64,000 nucleotides of DNA from Allomuricauda sp. (GCA_017795045.1 CP051244.1:1227407-1291406), one strand, 5' to 3'. Shown: positions 10,521-18,670, numbered from the stretch's first letter. The notes: generated by a model not told the origin, from the sequence alone. Program-made: numbers and translations.

Positions 10521-10639
10521 GAAAACTTTTATTGCAAAATACGTATTATCGATCTGAACTTAACACGGATTTAAATGAATATGTTTGTTAAAACCCTTAT
10601 TTTTACGAGAATTAAGTAATAACACAAAAACAAAGAATT

Positions 10640-11248
10640 ATGGCTTTTGAACTACCAAAACTACCGTATGCATATGATGCATTGGAACCCCATATAGATG
10701 CTAGGACCATGGAGATCCACCATACCAAGCATCATAATGGCTATACTACCAAGTTGAACGATGCGATTGCAGGAACAGATTTGGAAGGGAAGGGAATTGA
10801 GGACATTTTGTCCAATTTGGATATGAACAATGGTGCCGTACGAAACAATGGTGGTGGATTTTACAACCACTCCCTTTTCTGGGAAGTAATGTCTCCCAAT
10901 GGCGGCGGTGCCCCCAGTGGAGATTTGGCCGCGGCCATTGATGCAGCTTTTGGGTCATTTGATGGTTTCAAGGAAAAATTTGCTGCTGCAGCGGGAACAC
11001 GCTTTGGGTCTGGATGGGCTTGGTTGTGCGTGCACAAAGGCGGAAAGCTGGAAGTGTGCTCCACCCCTAACCAAGATAATCCCATTATGCCTGGAACTGG
11101 GTGCGATGGTCAGCCCATTTTAGGGTTGGATGTATGGGAGCATGCCTATTATTTGAACTACCAAAACAGAAGACCTGATTATATCTCGGCATTCTTTAAT
11201 GTGATCAATTGGGATAAAGTATCCGAAAACTACGAAGCGGCAAAATAA
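10640..11248 (+). CDS. sodA: Superoxide dismutase, Fe/Mn family
   Basis: Protein of 202 residues, full length, without a signal peptide and so cytoplasmic. It dismutates superoxide to oxygen and hydrogen peroxide. Metal ligands are visible in [15 protein letters not shown] and [13 protein letters not shown] before the second histidine together with NQD in the C-terminal half (the position of the MnSOD glutamine) suggests the manganese type, although Bacteroidota enzymes can be cambialistic. It is monocistronic, followed by its own terminator at 11272-11300. Confidence 0.93.
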   Translation: MAFELPKLPYAYDALEPHIDARTMEIHHTKHHNGYTTKLNDAIAGTDLEGKGIEDILSNLDMNNGAVRNNGGGFYNHSLFWEVMSPNGGGAPSGDLAAAIDAAFGSFDGFKEKFAAAAGTRFGSGWAWLCVHKGGKLEVCSTPNQDNPIMPGTGCDGQPILGLDVWEHAYYLNYQNRRPDYISAFFNVINWDKVSENYEAAK

Positions 11249-11271
11249 GACCGCATTCATATTATATATTG

Positions 11272-11300
11272 AAAAGCCGCGCATCTTGCGCGGTTTTTTT
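11272..11300 (+). terminator. Terminator of the superoxide dismutase gene
   Basis: CCGCGCA, a TCT loop and TGCGCGG are followed by seven T residues, 24 bases after the sod stop codon. Confidence 0.85.
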
Positions 11301-11325
11301 ATTGAATGAACATAGATGAATAGTG

Positions 11326-11402
11326 TAAATAGAAAACGGCAGGAAAGCTCCTGCCGTTTTCGTCCCAAATCTTACCATAAACTTAACCTACTTATGCTAT
11401 GG
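11326..11402 (-). ncRNA. Tandem small RNA unit, copy 3
   Basis: The third of three near-identical units read on the minus strand. A conserved 39-base 5' segment (11364-11402, beginning CCATAGCATAAGTAGG) is followed by a terminator hairpin (11332-11361, 13-bp stem GAAAACGGCAGGA) and a U-rich tail. Upstream is a near-perfect Bacteroidota promoter: TTTG at 11435-11438, a 19-base spacer, and TATTTTAG at 11408-11415. The predicted transcript is about 75 nt. It carries one change relative to the other copies (TTTATGG for TTCATGG). Function unknown; I do not recognise the family. Confidence 0.65.
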
Positions 11403-11407
11403 CGAGA

Positions 11408-11438
11408 CTAAAATACTGGTATTGTGTAAAATAACAAA
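11408..11438 (-). promoter_or_regulatory. Promoter of small RNA copy 3
   Basis: Minus strand TTTG (11435-11438), exactly 19 bases, then TATTTTAG (11408-11415). The -7 box lies at the same distance from the conserved segment as in the other two copies. Confidence 0.7.
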
Positions 11439-11521
11439 GGGTTTTGGAGAAATTTTTGCTTTTTCAAGAAAAAAGAAAACGTGCAGTTCGTCGATAAAAT
11501 GGATAAATCCTTGGTTGTCAA

Positions 11522-11595
11522 ACATAAAGAAGGCGGAGCACGCTCCGCCTTCTTTCCCCAAATCTTACCATGAACTTAACCTACTTATGCTATGG
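11522..11595 (-). ncRNA. Tandem small RNA unit, copy 2
   Basis: Conserved 39-base segment (11557-11595), then a terminator hairpin with a different stem sequence (11528-11553, AGAAGGCGGAG paired with CTCCGCCTTCT) and a short U-run on the minus strand. The -7 box TACATTTG (11601-11608) sits exactly 13 bases before the segment measured from its upstream edge, with GTTG 19 bases further upstream. The hairpin stem differs from copies 1 and 3 although the 5' segment is almost invariant. That pattern suggests selection on the 5' part and only on structure in the 3' part. Confidence 0.65.
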
Positions 11596-11600
11596 TCCTC

Positions 11601-11631
11601 CAAATGTACGCCAAGGGGTCTTTTGGCCAAC
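11601..11631 (-). promoter_or_regulatory. Promoter of small RNA copy 2
   Basis: Minus strand GTTG (11628-11631; consensus TTTG), a 19-base spacer and TACATTTG (11601-11608), a perfect -7 match. Confidence 0.7.
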
Positions 11632-11739
11632 AAGCTTTTAGATGAAACCCACTTTAATTGGTTGAAGTGTACAACCGGGGTACCCTATTGATAAATGTCA
11701 AGAAAATAAGACTGATTTTTTATGATCGGGGATGGATGG

Positions 11740-11815
11740 AAAATAAAAAAGGTGGAATGACTTCCACCTTTTTTGCCCCAAATCTTACCATGAACTTAAC
11801 CTACTTATGCTATGG
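11740..11815 (-). ncRNA. Tandem small RNA unit, copy 1
   Basis: Conserved 39-base segment (11777-11815) followed by a 13-bp terminator hairpin (11745-11774, AAAAAAGGTGGAA stem) and a U-rich run on the minus strand. The -7-like box TACTTTAG (11821-11828) has the same spacing as in the other copies. No good -33 box is seen, so this copy may be weaker or may be read through from purF, whose stop is about 100 bases upstream. Confidence 0.6.
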
Positions 11816-11919
11816 CAACACTAAAGTAGGTTTGCAGCTTACCTATCGTATAAAAACCCGCTAATCTACTCATTTCATCGATGAAATGCATAGCTGGGCT
11901 GGGGTTTAAAACATATAGG

Positions 11920-13818
11920 TCAATAGGCGCGTTCATTTTTCCCTTCGTAGAAATTGATAAAGGCCCTGTTCACTACCCTGTTCCCTCCTGGAGTGGGGTA
12001 ATCACCGGTAAAATACCAATCGCCCAAATTCTTGGGGCAGGCCTCATGTAAATTGTCAACAGTTTGGTAAATAATGTCCACTTCGGCCTTTATACCCTCC
12101 GGACTGAGGATTTCGGCAATCTTTTTTGAAATCTGTTCGTTGGTGAAAGGTGCGTAGAACTCCTTCACATAGTTGACCACATCCTTGTCTTTGTTCTTGG
12201 TCTGCGTTAAGCACTTTTCATAGATTTCTTTCACCTTGTCCATAGTACCTAGGTCTTCATGTAAGGCCAAGGCAGCTTTAAAGGCCACAAAATCTTCCAG
12301 TTTGGCCATATCAATACCGTAACAATCCGGATAACGGATTTGTGGTGCAGAAGAGACCACAATTATTTTTTTGGGAGAAAGTCGGTCCAAGATTTTTAGG
12401 ATACTGCGCTTTAAGGTAGTTCCCCTAACGATACTGTCGTCTATGATGACCAAGTTGTCATTTATCTTGACAGAGCCATAGGAAATGTCATAAACGTGGG
12501 CCACAAGATCATCCCGGCTACTGTCTTGGGTAATAAAGGTCCGTAGTTTGGCATCCTTGATGGCCACTTTTTCAATACGTGGGCGTACATCCAAAATTTG
12601 GTGAAGCTCTTCTCCTGTTATATTGGGCCCCAAATCGAGGATCTGTTGTTCTTTTTTCTTGTTGAGGTAGCTCTGGGCTTCCTTTACCATTCCAAAGAAA
12701 GAGGTTTCGGCTGTATTGGGAATATAGGAAAAGACCGTGTTGGAGAGATCATCATCAATGGACTTAAGGATTTGTGGAAATACGAGTTTCCCCAACATCT
12801 TTCGTTCTTGATAGATTTCCTTGTCACTTCCCCTTGAAAAATAGATGCGCTCAAAAGAGCAGGCCTTGCGTTCGGTGGGTTCCAAGATTTCCTTGAGGTC
12901 TACCGTACCTCCTTTTTTCACAATGATGGCATGTCCGGGGTCCAACTCATGGACATCATCATAGGATACATTGAAAACGGTTTGGATCACTGGACGTTCC
13001 GAGGCCACTACAACAATCTCATCGTCCTTGTAGTAGTAAGCAGGACGGATACCTGCGGGATCACGTACCACAAAGGCATCCCCATGGCCCAACAATCCGC
13101 CCATGGTATATCCACCATCCCAGTTTTTGGAAGCTTTCCGTAATATTTTGGCGACGTTCAATCGCTCTGCGATCAATGGGGAGGCTTCCCGTTTACTATA
13201 TCCTTCTTTTTTGATCTGCTTATAGAGTTTGGCCACGGCATCATCCAAAAAGTGACCGATTTTTTCCATAACGGTGACCGTATCTGCCATTTCCTTGGGA
13301 TGTTGCCCAAGCTCCACCAAGTTGCCAAAGAGCTCGTCAACATTGGTAAGATTAAAGTTCCCGGCCACAATAAGGTTTCGGTGCATCCAGTTGTTCTGTC
13401 TCAGGAAGGGATGTACACTCTCTATACTGTTCTTCCCAAAAGTACCATAACGTACGTGTCCCATGAGCAACTCACCAATGTAGGGAATATGACGTTTTTG
13501 AAGCGCGACATCATTTTCGTACTCGGGATGTTCGGCGAATGCAGTATTGATCCGGGAATTGATTTGCTCAAAGATGTCCTGTATGGGTTGCTGTTGCGCA
13601 GACCGTACCCGGCTCATGTAGCGCTCCCCGGCCTTCATGTCCAGCTTTATGCTTGCAAAACCGGCACCATCCTGTCCCCGGTTGTGCTGCTTCTCCATCA
13701 TTAGGTACATTTTATTGACTCCGTAAAAAGCCGTACCGTACTTCTCCTTGTAATACTCAAGGGGTTTAAGCAAGCGGATCAGTGATATTCCGCATTCGTG
13801 CTTAATGGCATCACTCAT
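11920..13818 (-). CDS. purF: Amidophosphoribosyltransferase (Bacteroidota long form)
   Basis: Protein of 632 residues catalysing the first committed step of purine synthesis (PRPP plus glutamine to phosphoribosylamine). The glutaminase nucleophile is Cys9 in KHECGIS, so a short propeptide should be removed. The N-terminal Ntn-hydrolase domain is recognisable from NRGQDGAGFA and GHVRYGT, and the PRPP-binding loop is VIIDDSIVRGTT. It is longer than enterobacterial PurF (about 505) because of additional segments, as is usual in Bacteroidota. It lies downstream of the PfkB kinase but is separated from it by a terminator. Confidence 0.92.
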   Translation of the reverse strand: MSDAIKHECGISLIRLLKPLEYYKEKYGTAFYGVNKMYLMMEKQHNRGQDGAGFASIKLDMKAGERYMSRVRSAQQQPIQDIFEQINSRINTAFAEHPEYENDVALQKRHIPYIGELLMGHVRYGTFGKNSIESVHPFLRQNNWMHRNLIVAGNFNLTNVDELFGNLVELGQHPKEMADTVTVMEKIGHFLDDAVAKLYKQIKKEGYSKREASPLIAERLNVAKILRKASKNWDGGYTMGGLLGHGDAFVVRDPAGIRPAYYYKDDEIVVVASERPVIQTVFNVSYDDVHELDPGHAIIVKKGGTVDLKEILEPTERKACSFERIYFSRGSDKEIYQERKMLGKLVFPQILKSIDDDLSNTVFSYIPNTAETSFFGMVKEAQSYLNKKKEQQILDLGPNITGEELHQILDVRPRIEKVAIKDAKLRTFITQDSSRDDLVAHVYDISYGSVKINDNLVIIDDSIVRGTTLKRSILKILDRLSPKKIIVVSSAPQIRYPDCYGIDMAKLEDFVAFKAALALHEDLGTMDKVKEIYEKCLTQTKNKDKDVVNYVKEFYAPFTNEQISKKIAEILSPEGIKAEVDIIYQTVDNLHEACPKNLGDWYFTGDYPTPGGNRVVNRAFINFYEGKNERAY

Positions 13819-13830
13819 AATAAACCAAAT

Positions 13831-13856
13831 AAAAAGCCCCGAAAAATTTTCAGGGC
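13831..13856 (-). terminator. Terminator between the PfkB kinase and purF
   Basis: On the minus strand GCCCTGAAAA pairs with TTTTCGGGGC and is followed by TTTTTATTT. It lies directly after the kinase stop and before the purF start, so the two genes are probably separate transcripts. Confidence 0.75.
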
Positions 13857-13862
13857 GGGTAT

Positions 13863-14789
13863 TTATGTTAATTCAATATTGAACTGTGTCAATTCCTTAA
13901 ACTGCATCAAACGGGCATCTACCTCTTGTTTCTCCAGTTTGGCCATCCGTTCGGTTCCAAAACGTTCCACACAAAACGAAGCCAGATTCGATCCTTGGAT
14001 GATGGCGTTCTTCATGTTTTCAAAAGAGATGTTACCCGTTTGGGCCAAATATCCTGAAAATCCACCTGCAAAGGTATCTCCGGCCCCAGTGGGATCAAAG
14101 ACCTCTTCCAAAGGTAGTGCGGGGGCAAAGAAAATATCTTCCTTATGGAACAACAATGCACCGTGCTCCCCTTTTTTTATGACCACATATTTAGGTCCCA
14201 TTTCCTGGATCTTGGCAGCGGCCTTAACGAGCGAATACTCTTTGGTCATCTGCCTGGCCTCTTCATCATTTATGGTGATCACATCGATTTGTGAAACGAC
14301 TTCCATCAACTCATCCCAAGTATTGTCCATCCAAAAATTCATGGTATCCAGAACTATGAGTTTTGGTCGTTCTTCCATCTGATTGATTACACTCAATTGG
14401 GTACTGGGGTGCAAATTGCCCAACATGACCACATCGGCATCCTTGAAATTTTCGGGAACAACGGGGCTGAACGTACCCAAGGTGTTGAGTTCGGTGACCA
14501 AGGTATCCCTGGAATTGAGGTCGTTGTGGTAGCGGCCTTCCCAATAAAAAGTCTTGCCTCCTTGTACCACTTCTATGGCCGAAATATCGATATCACGATC
14601 TTTGAGCAAATCCAGATAGGCTTGGGGAAAATCGTCCCCCACCACTGAAACTATGGCAGCGTCTACCTTGAACTGTGATGCGGCCAATCCAATGAAAGGC
14701 GCGGCGCCCCCCAAAATCTTGCCGGTTTTGCCAAACGGGGTCTCAATAGCATCAAAGGCCACGCTCCCAACAATCAGTAATTTGCCCAT
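13863..14789 (-). CDS. PfkB family carbohydrate/nucleoside kinase
   Basis: Ribokinase-fold kinase of 308 residues. It has the N-terminal GG motif (ILGGAAPF) and the C-terminal PfkB signature DPTGAGDTFAGG with the catalytic aspartate. The sugar or nucleoside substrate cannot be assigned; proximity to purF and purN could hint at nucleoside metabolism, but that is only context. Start at the ATG 14789, with no competing upstream start. Confidence 0.85.
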   Translation of the reverse strand: MGKLLIVGSVAFDAIETPFGKTGKILGGAAPFIGLAASQFKVDAAIVSVVGDDFPQAYLDLLKDRDIDISAIEVVQGGKTFYWEGRYHNDLNSRDTLVTELNTLGTFSPVVPENFKDADVVMLGNLHPSTQLSVINQMEERPKLIVLDTMNFWMDNTWDELMEVVSQIDVITINDEEARQMTKEYSLVKAAAKIQEMGPKYVVIKKGEHGALLFHKEDIFFAPALPLEEVFDPTGAGDTFAGGFSGYLAQTGNISFENMKNAIIQGSNLASFCVERFGTERMAKLEKQEVDARLMQFKELTQFNIELT

Positions 14790-14936
14790 TCAGTGAATTT
14801 TGGTGCAAATATACGCTTTGATATTCCATATTGGAATCATTGGCAAAGGATTTAAGAAAAAGAAGGGATACACGCAGGATTAAGTTCAAGTTCAGTGTCT
14901 AACTTCAGGAGCAAGTTTAAAGATTATGTTACGAAA

Positions 14937-14985
14937 TCTAATGTCTTGCGTCTAGCATCTCATGTCTCTTATCTATTTTCTGCCA
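14937..14985. repeat. Heptad-phased TCTNNNN tandem array
   Basis: Seven consecutive 7-base units all begin with TCT (TCTAATG, TCTTGCG, TCTAGCA, TCTCATG, TCTCTTA, TCTATTT, TCTGCCA). The array runs from the intergenic space into the last codons of the RNase H gene. The sequence between the TCT anchors is variable. Confidence 0.6.
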
Positions 14986-15608
14986 AAATCCGCTGGGATT
15001 TCACCCCAAGCCTTGGTTTCCCATTTTACGATGGGCGTAGCGTAGCGGTTTTTTTTGAGCCAATCCTCGGCCCGTTCAATTAGCTCAAAAAGAGTGGCGT
15101 TCTTTGGACCTTTTTTGAGTTTGGTGCCGCATTTCTTTTTTCGTACCCAACCTATGGCAATGCGGGAATCGGAATATAGGATTCGGTCACTGTTTTGTTT
15201 TTTAAGGAAGGCAAGGCCGTGCACGAGGGCTAAAAACTCACCCACATTGCTGGTTCCTTCGGCAAAGGGGCCTTGGTGGAACAGCACCCTTTTACTTTTG
15301 GTATCCACCCCGCGGTATTCCATTTTTCCGGGATTTCCACTGGAGGCCGCATCCACGGCGATGGAGTTGTAGTTGGGGTCGCCGATTTTTAAAAGCTCTT
15401 CCGGGGAAAGTTCAGATTTCCCTTTGGATGTGCCCTTGTATTCCAAATAGTTCCCGTTAAAGGCCTTTTTTGCCTCGGCAAAGGTTGCGAACGATTTGTA
15501 TTGGGCGCCTTTAAAACCTTCAATTTGGCCCTTGCAATCGTCCCAAGATTCAAAAATACCCGGACGCTTTCCTTTCCAGACCACATAAAACTTCGCCTTC
15601 TTTGCCAT
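14973..15608 (-). CDS. RNase H family protein with N-terminal viroplasmin-type RNA:DNA-binding domain
   Basis: Protein of 211 residues. The N-terminal part (about 4-50, FYVVWKGKRPGIF with a following W-x-C-K segment) is the caulimovirus viroplasmin / eukaryotic RNase H1 hybrid-binding domain. The C-terminal part is an RNase HI fold (AVDAASSGNPG, GEFLALVHGL, YSDSRIAIGW) carrying the expected acidic residues. It probably removes RNA from RNA:DNA hybrids. Its ATG overlaps the purN stop by one base (TAATG), so the two are co-translated. Confidence 0.88.
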   Translation of the reverse strand: MAKKAKFYVVWKGKRPGIFESWDDCKGQIEGFKGAQYKSFATFAEAKKAFNGNYLEYKGTSKGKSELSPEELLKIGDPNYNSIAVDAASSGNPGKMEYRGVDTKSKRVLFHQGPFAEGTSNVGEFLALVHGLAFLKKQNSDRILYSDSRIAIGWVRKKKCGTKLKKGPKNATLFELIERAEDWLKKNRYATPIVKWETKAWGEIPADFGRK

Positions 15609-16171
15609 TACAAAAGGAGTTTTTCAATCACCTTTGGAAAGTGTTCGTACTCTAATTGGTGCACTTTTTGGGCAATGGTTGCTGTGTCATCCTCCGTGGA
15701 TAGGAAGGTTTTTGCCTGAAAAATGATGGCGCCCTCATCGTAATGTTCGTTTACATAATGGATGGTAATGCCCGTTTCAGGTTCCAGATTGTCCTTTACG
15801 GCCTGATGTACTTTTTCACCATACATGCCCTTTCCACCATATTTGGGCAACAGGGCAGGGTGTATATTAATGATTTTATCGGGGAAGGCATCAATGATAT
15901 TGGAAGGGATTTTCCATAAAAACCCGGCAAGAACGATTAAATCGACCTCCAACCCTTGAAGAAATTGAACCACGGTATCGGAAGCCGTAAAGGCGGCCCT
16001 GTTAAAGTAGAAACCGGGTGTATTCAATCTATCGCATCGCTCCAATACTTTGGCGGTATGTTTGTTGGTGAGCACGGCGGACACCTCCACGTTAGGGCTT
16101 TCCCTGAAGTAATTGATTATATTTTCTGCATTTGACCCGCTGCCCGAGGCCAGGATAACTATTCGTTTCAT
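15608..16171 (-). CDS. purN: Phosphoribosylglycinamide formyltransferase (GART)
   Basis: Protein of 187 residues transferring a formyl group from 10-formyl-THF to GAR in purine synthesis. It shows the N-terminal ILASGSGSNAENI loop, the catalytic region INIHPALLPKYGGKGMYG with the conserved His, and the downstream ETGITIHYVNEHYDEG motif. Length is typical. It is divergent from acpP, with the acpP promoter between them, and followed by RNase H with a one-base overlap. Confidence 0.94.
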   Translation of the reverse strand: MKRIVILASGSGSNAENIINYFRESPNVEVSAVLTNKHTAKVLERCDRLNTPGFYFNRAAFTASDTVVQFLQGLEVDLIVLAGFLWKIPSNIIDAFPDKIINIHPALLPKYGGKGMYGEKVHQAVKDNLEPETGITIHYVNEHYDEGAIIFQAKTFLSTEDDTATIAQKVHQLEYEHFPKVIEKLLL

Positions 16172-16293
16172 CCAGTAAGGAATGGAAGGGATTTTCGATT
16201 AACTTTACAGGGCTAAAGTAATGTACTGAAGCTAAAGATGTTTAATTTAAGGCACATTTTATCGACAAATGGTGTATTTAATCCAAAGTTTTT

Positions 16294-16301
16294 TATTTTT
16301 G
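16294..16301 (+). promoter_or_regulatory. -7 box of the acpP promoter
   Basis: TATTTTTG matches TAnnTTTG and lies 32 bases before the acpP start. At the 19-base spacing the upstream element is GGTG, a weak -33 match. Confidence 0.55.
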
Positions 16302-16333
16302 CCAACGATTAAATTTTTAAAACCACTATAATT

Positions 16334-16567
16334 ATGTCAGACATTGCATCAAGAGTAAAGGCTATCATCGTTGATAAACTGGGTGTTGATGAGAATGAAG
16401 TTGTAGCAGAAGCTAGCTTTACCAACGATTTAGGAGCGGATTCCTTGGACACTGTTGAGCTTATCATGGAGTTTGAGAAAGAATTTGACATCCAAATTCC
16501 TGATGATCAAGCAGAAAACATTGCAACTGTTGGTCAAGCCATTAGCTACATAGAAGAAGCGAAGTAA
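16334..16567 (+). CDS. acpP: Acyl carrier protein
   Basis: Acidic protein of 77 residues. The 4'-phosphopantetheine attachment site is Ser37 in [12 protein letters not shown]. It carries growing acyl chains in type II fatty acid synthesis. It is followed by fabF with a strong hairpin terminator in between (16594-16636), which should keep ACP in excess over FabF. Confidence 0.97.
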   Translation: MSDIASRVKAIIVDKLGVDENEVVAEASFTNDLGADSLDTVELIMEFEKEFDIQIPDDQAENIATVGQAISYIEEAK

Positions 16568-16593
16568 TTACATGATATATTACTAGAGAGTAT

Positions 16594-16636
16594 AAATTAT
16601 CCATGTGGTGTTTGATCGCATGGATAATTTTTTTAT
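16594..16636 (+). terminator. Intra-operon attenuating terminator between acpP and fabF
   Basis: A perfect 12-bp inverted repeat (AAATTATCCATG and CATGGATAATTT) with a 13-base loop is followed by a T-run. fabF starts 33 bases later with no obvious separate promoter, so partial read-through is expected. Confidence 0.7.
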
Positions 16637-16668
16637 AATTTAGGTTTCAAAGGGTAAAAAATAGTTCA

Positions 16669-17919
16669 ATGCAGTTAAAGCGAGTAGTGGTTACAGGAAT
16701 GGGAGCGTTGACCCCCATTGGTAACAATTTGGGAGCTTATTGGGAAGGACTACGGACCGGTAAGAGCGGTTCTGCCCCCATAACATATTTCGATACGGAG
16801 AAGTTCAAGACCAACTTCGCCTGTGAGCTCAAAGGGTACGACCCAGGAGATTTCTTTGATAGAAAAGAAGCTCGGAAACTGGATAGGTTTGCCCAATATG
16901 CCCTTGTCTCATCCGATGAGGCCATCGCTGATTCAGGGATAGATTTGGACAATGTGGACAAATTTAGGGTCGGTGTTGTTTGGGGAGCCGGGATCGGTGG
17001 CTTGGAAACTTTCCAGAACGAAGTAATTGGCTATGCCAATGGTGATGGAACCCCAAGATTCAATCCGTTCTTTATTCCTAAGATGATTGCGGACATTGCT
17101 CCGGGAAATATCTCCATAAAGCATGGGTTCATGGGTCCCAACTATACCACGGTATCTGCATGTGCCTCTTCGGCCAATGCCATGATCGATGCGCTCAATT
17201 ATATTAGATTGGGGCATTGTGATGTCATTGTTACTGGAGGAAGTGAAGCTGCGGTGACCATTGCCGGTATGGGAGGGTTTAATGCCATGCACGCCCTATC
17301 TACAAGAAACGATAGTCCTGAGACTGCGTCCAGACCATTTGATGCCACTCGTGACGGATTTGTGCTCGGTGAAGGTGCTGGTGCCCTTATTTTGGAGGAG
17401 TACGAGCATGCCAAGGCCAGAGGTGCCAAAATCTATGCGGAGGTATTGGGCGGCGGACTTTCCAGTGATGCCCACCACATGACTGCTCCACATCCAGAAG
17501 GGATTGGCGTGGTCAAGGTTATGGAGAACTGTTTGGAAAATGCCGGACTCAAACCGGAAGATGTGGACGCCATCAATACGCACGGAACCTCTACACCTTT
17601 GGGTGATGTGGCCGAGTTAAAGGCCATATCCAAAGTATTTGGAGACCATGCACCAAAGATCAACATCAATTCCACCAAGTCCATGACCGGACACTTGTTG
17701 GGAGCTGCTGGAGCCATTGAGGCCATTGCCTCCATTTTGGCCATGGAACACAGTTTGGTCCCTCCAACCATCAACCATAGTGTGGTGGATGAACAGATTG
17801 ATCCTTCACTGAACCTTACCTTGAACAAGGCTCAAGAACGTGAGGTTAAAGTGGCCATGAGCAATACCTTCGGGTTTGGAGGCCACAATGCATGTGTTTT
17901 GTTTAAAAAATTAGGGTAG
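16669..17919 (+). CDS. fabF: Beta-ketoacyl-ACP synthase II
   Basis: Condensing enzyme of 416 residues for fatty acid elongation. The active-site Cys165 is in VSACASS, His305 in NTHGTSTPLGD, and Lys337/His342 in STKSMTGH. Full length. It is in the acpP-fabF-rnc operon, with rnc starting 7 bases after its stop. Confidence 0.97.
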   Translation: MQLKRVVVTGMGALTPIGNNLGAYWEGLRTGKSGSAPITYFDTEKFKTNFACELKGYDPGDFFDRKEARKLDRFAQYALVSSDEAIADSGIDLDNVDKFRVGVVWGAGIGGLETFQNEVIGYANGDGTPRFNPFFIPKMIADIAPGNISIKHGFMGPNYTTVSACASSANAMIDALNYIRLGHCDVIVTGGSEAAVTIAGMGGFNAMHALSTRNDSPETASRPFDATRDGFVLGEGAGALILEEYEHAKARGAKIYAEVLGGGLSSDAHHMTAPHPEGIGVVKVMENCLENAGLKPEDVDAINTHGTSTPLGDVAELKAISKVFGDHAPKININSTKSMTGHLLGAAGAIEAIASILAMEHSLVPPTINHSVVDEQIDPSLNLTLNKAQEREVKVAMSNTFGFGGHNACVLFKKLG

Positions 17920-17926
17920 TTTCAAG

Positions 17927-18670
17927 ATGAAATTCACCTCCAAAATATTCAATTCCCATCCAGATACGGATGGGGATTTTTTTTTGGGGATCAAAAGGAT
18001 ACTTGGGTTTAAACCTAGGGACATTGAAATCTACAAAAGGGCGTTCTTACATCGGTCCGTGAACAAAAAGGACACGGATGGAAACCCCATGAATTATGAA
18101 CGTTTGGAATTTTTGGGTGATTCCATGCTGGGGACCATCATCTCTAAGCATCTCTACAATGAGGTTCCCGAAGGTGACGAGGGTTACCTAACCAAAATGC
18201 GCTCCAAAGTAGTGAGCAGAAAGCACCTGAACGAACTGGGAAAAGATTTGGAACTTTTGCAGTTTGTGGAAAGCCGAATTCCCAAGTCCCATTTCGGGGA
18301 GAATATACACGGTAATGTTTTTGAAGCACTGGTAGGGGCCATTTATCTGGACCGCGGTTATCCCTATTGCGAAAAGTTCATTAATGAACGGGTCATAGAG
18401 CCCTATGTGGACATTGATCAGTTGGAAGGAAAAGTGATCAGTTACAAGAGCTTGGTCATAGAATGGTGTCAAAAGCAAAAAAAGTCGTTCCATTACAACG
18501 TCTATGAAGACACCGGGAACGATGAGTTGAAACACTTCGCCGTAAAACTGACCATTGGCGACCGAATTTTGGCGAAGGCAAGGGCCACCTCCAAAAAGAA
18601 GGCGGAAGAAAAGGCCTCCAAAAGGGCCTATTTTGCCCTTCAGAACAAAATCGAAAATCAACAAGATTAA
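17927..18670 (+). CDS. rnc: Ribonuclease III
   Basis: Double-stranded RNA endonuclease of 247 residues for rRNA and mRNA processing. The signature ERLEFLGDSMLG is at about 58-69, the second acidic site is around NVFEALVGAIYLD, and a C-terminal dsRNA-binding domain (about 170-240) ends in KKKAEEKASKRAYFAL. It is co-transcribed with fabF. Confidence 0.96.
   Translation: MKFTSKIFNSHPDTDGDFFLGIKRILGFKPRDIEIYKRAFLHRSVNKKDTDGNPMNYERLEFLGDSMLGTIISKHLYNEVPEGDEGYLTKMRSKVVSRKHLNELGKDLELLQFVESRIPKSHFGENIHGNVFEALVGAIYLDRGYPYCEKFINERVIEPYVDIDQLEGKVISYKSLVIEWCQKQKKSFHYNVYEDTGNDELKHFAVKLTIGDRILAKARATSKKKAEEKASKRAYFALQNKIENQQD

Larger units (their letters stand above)
11249..11919. other. 670-base gap without protein-coding genes
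   Basis: Between sod and purF (tail to tail). It holds the sod terminator and three small RNA units with their promoters, described separately. Short ORFs that cross the region overlap the repeats in different frames and show no shared protein sequence beyond a few residues, so I do not call any of them. Confidence 0.7.

Noticed and set aside
11422..11864. Short ORFs in the sRNA region, and MVRFG-beginning peptides in each conserved segment
   Set aside because: The three reading frames begin MVRFG and then diverge into unrelated sequence because they read into different terminator stems; lengths differ (about 17, 23 and longer). This is better explained as RNA.
11326..11865. CRISPR-like array
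   Set aside because: Three repeats of 39 bases at about 200-base spacing with separate promoters and hairpins are not a CRISPR array.
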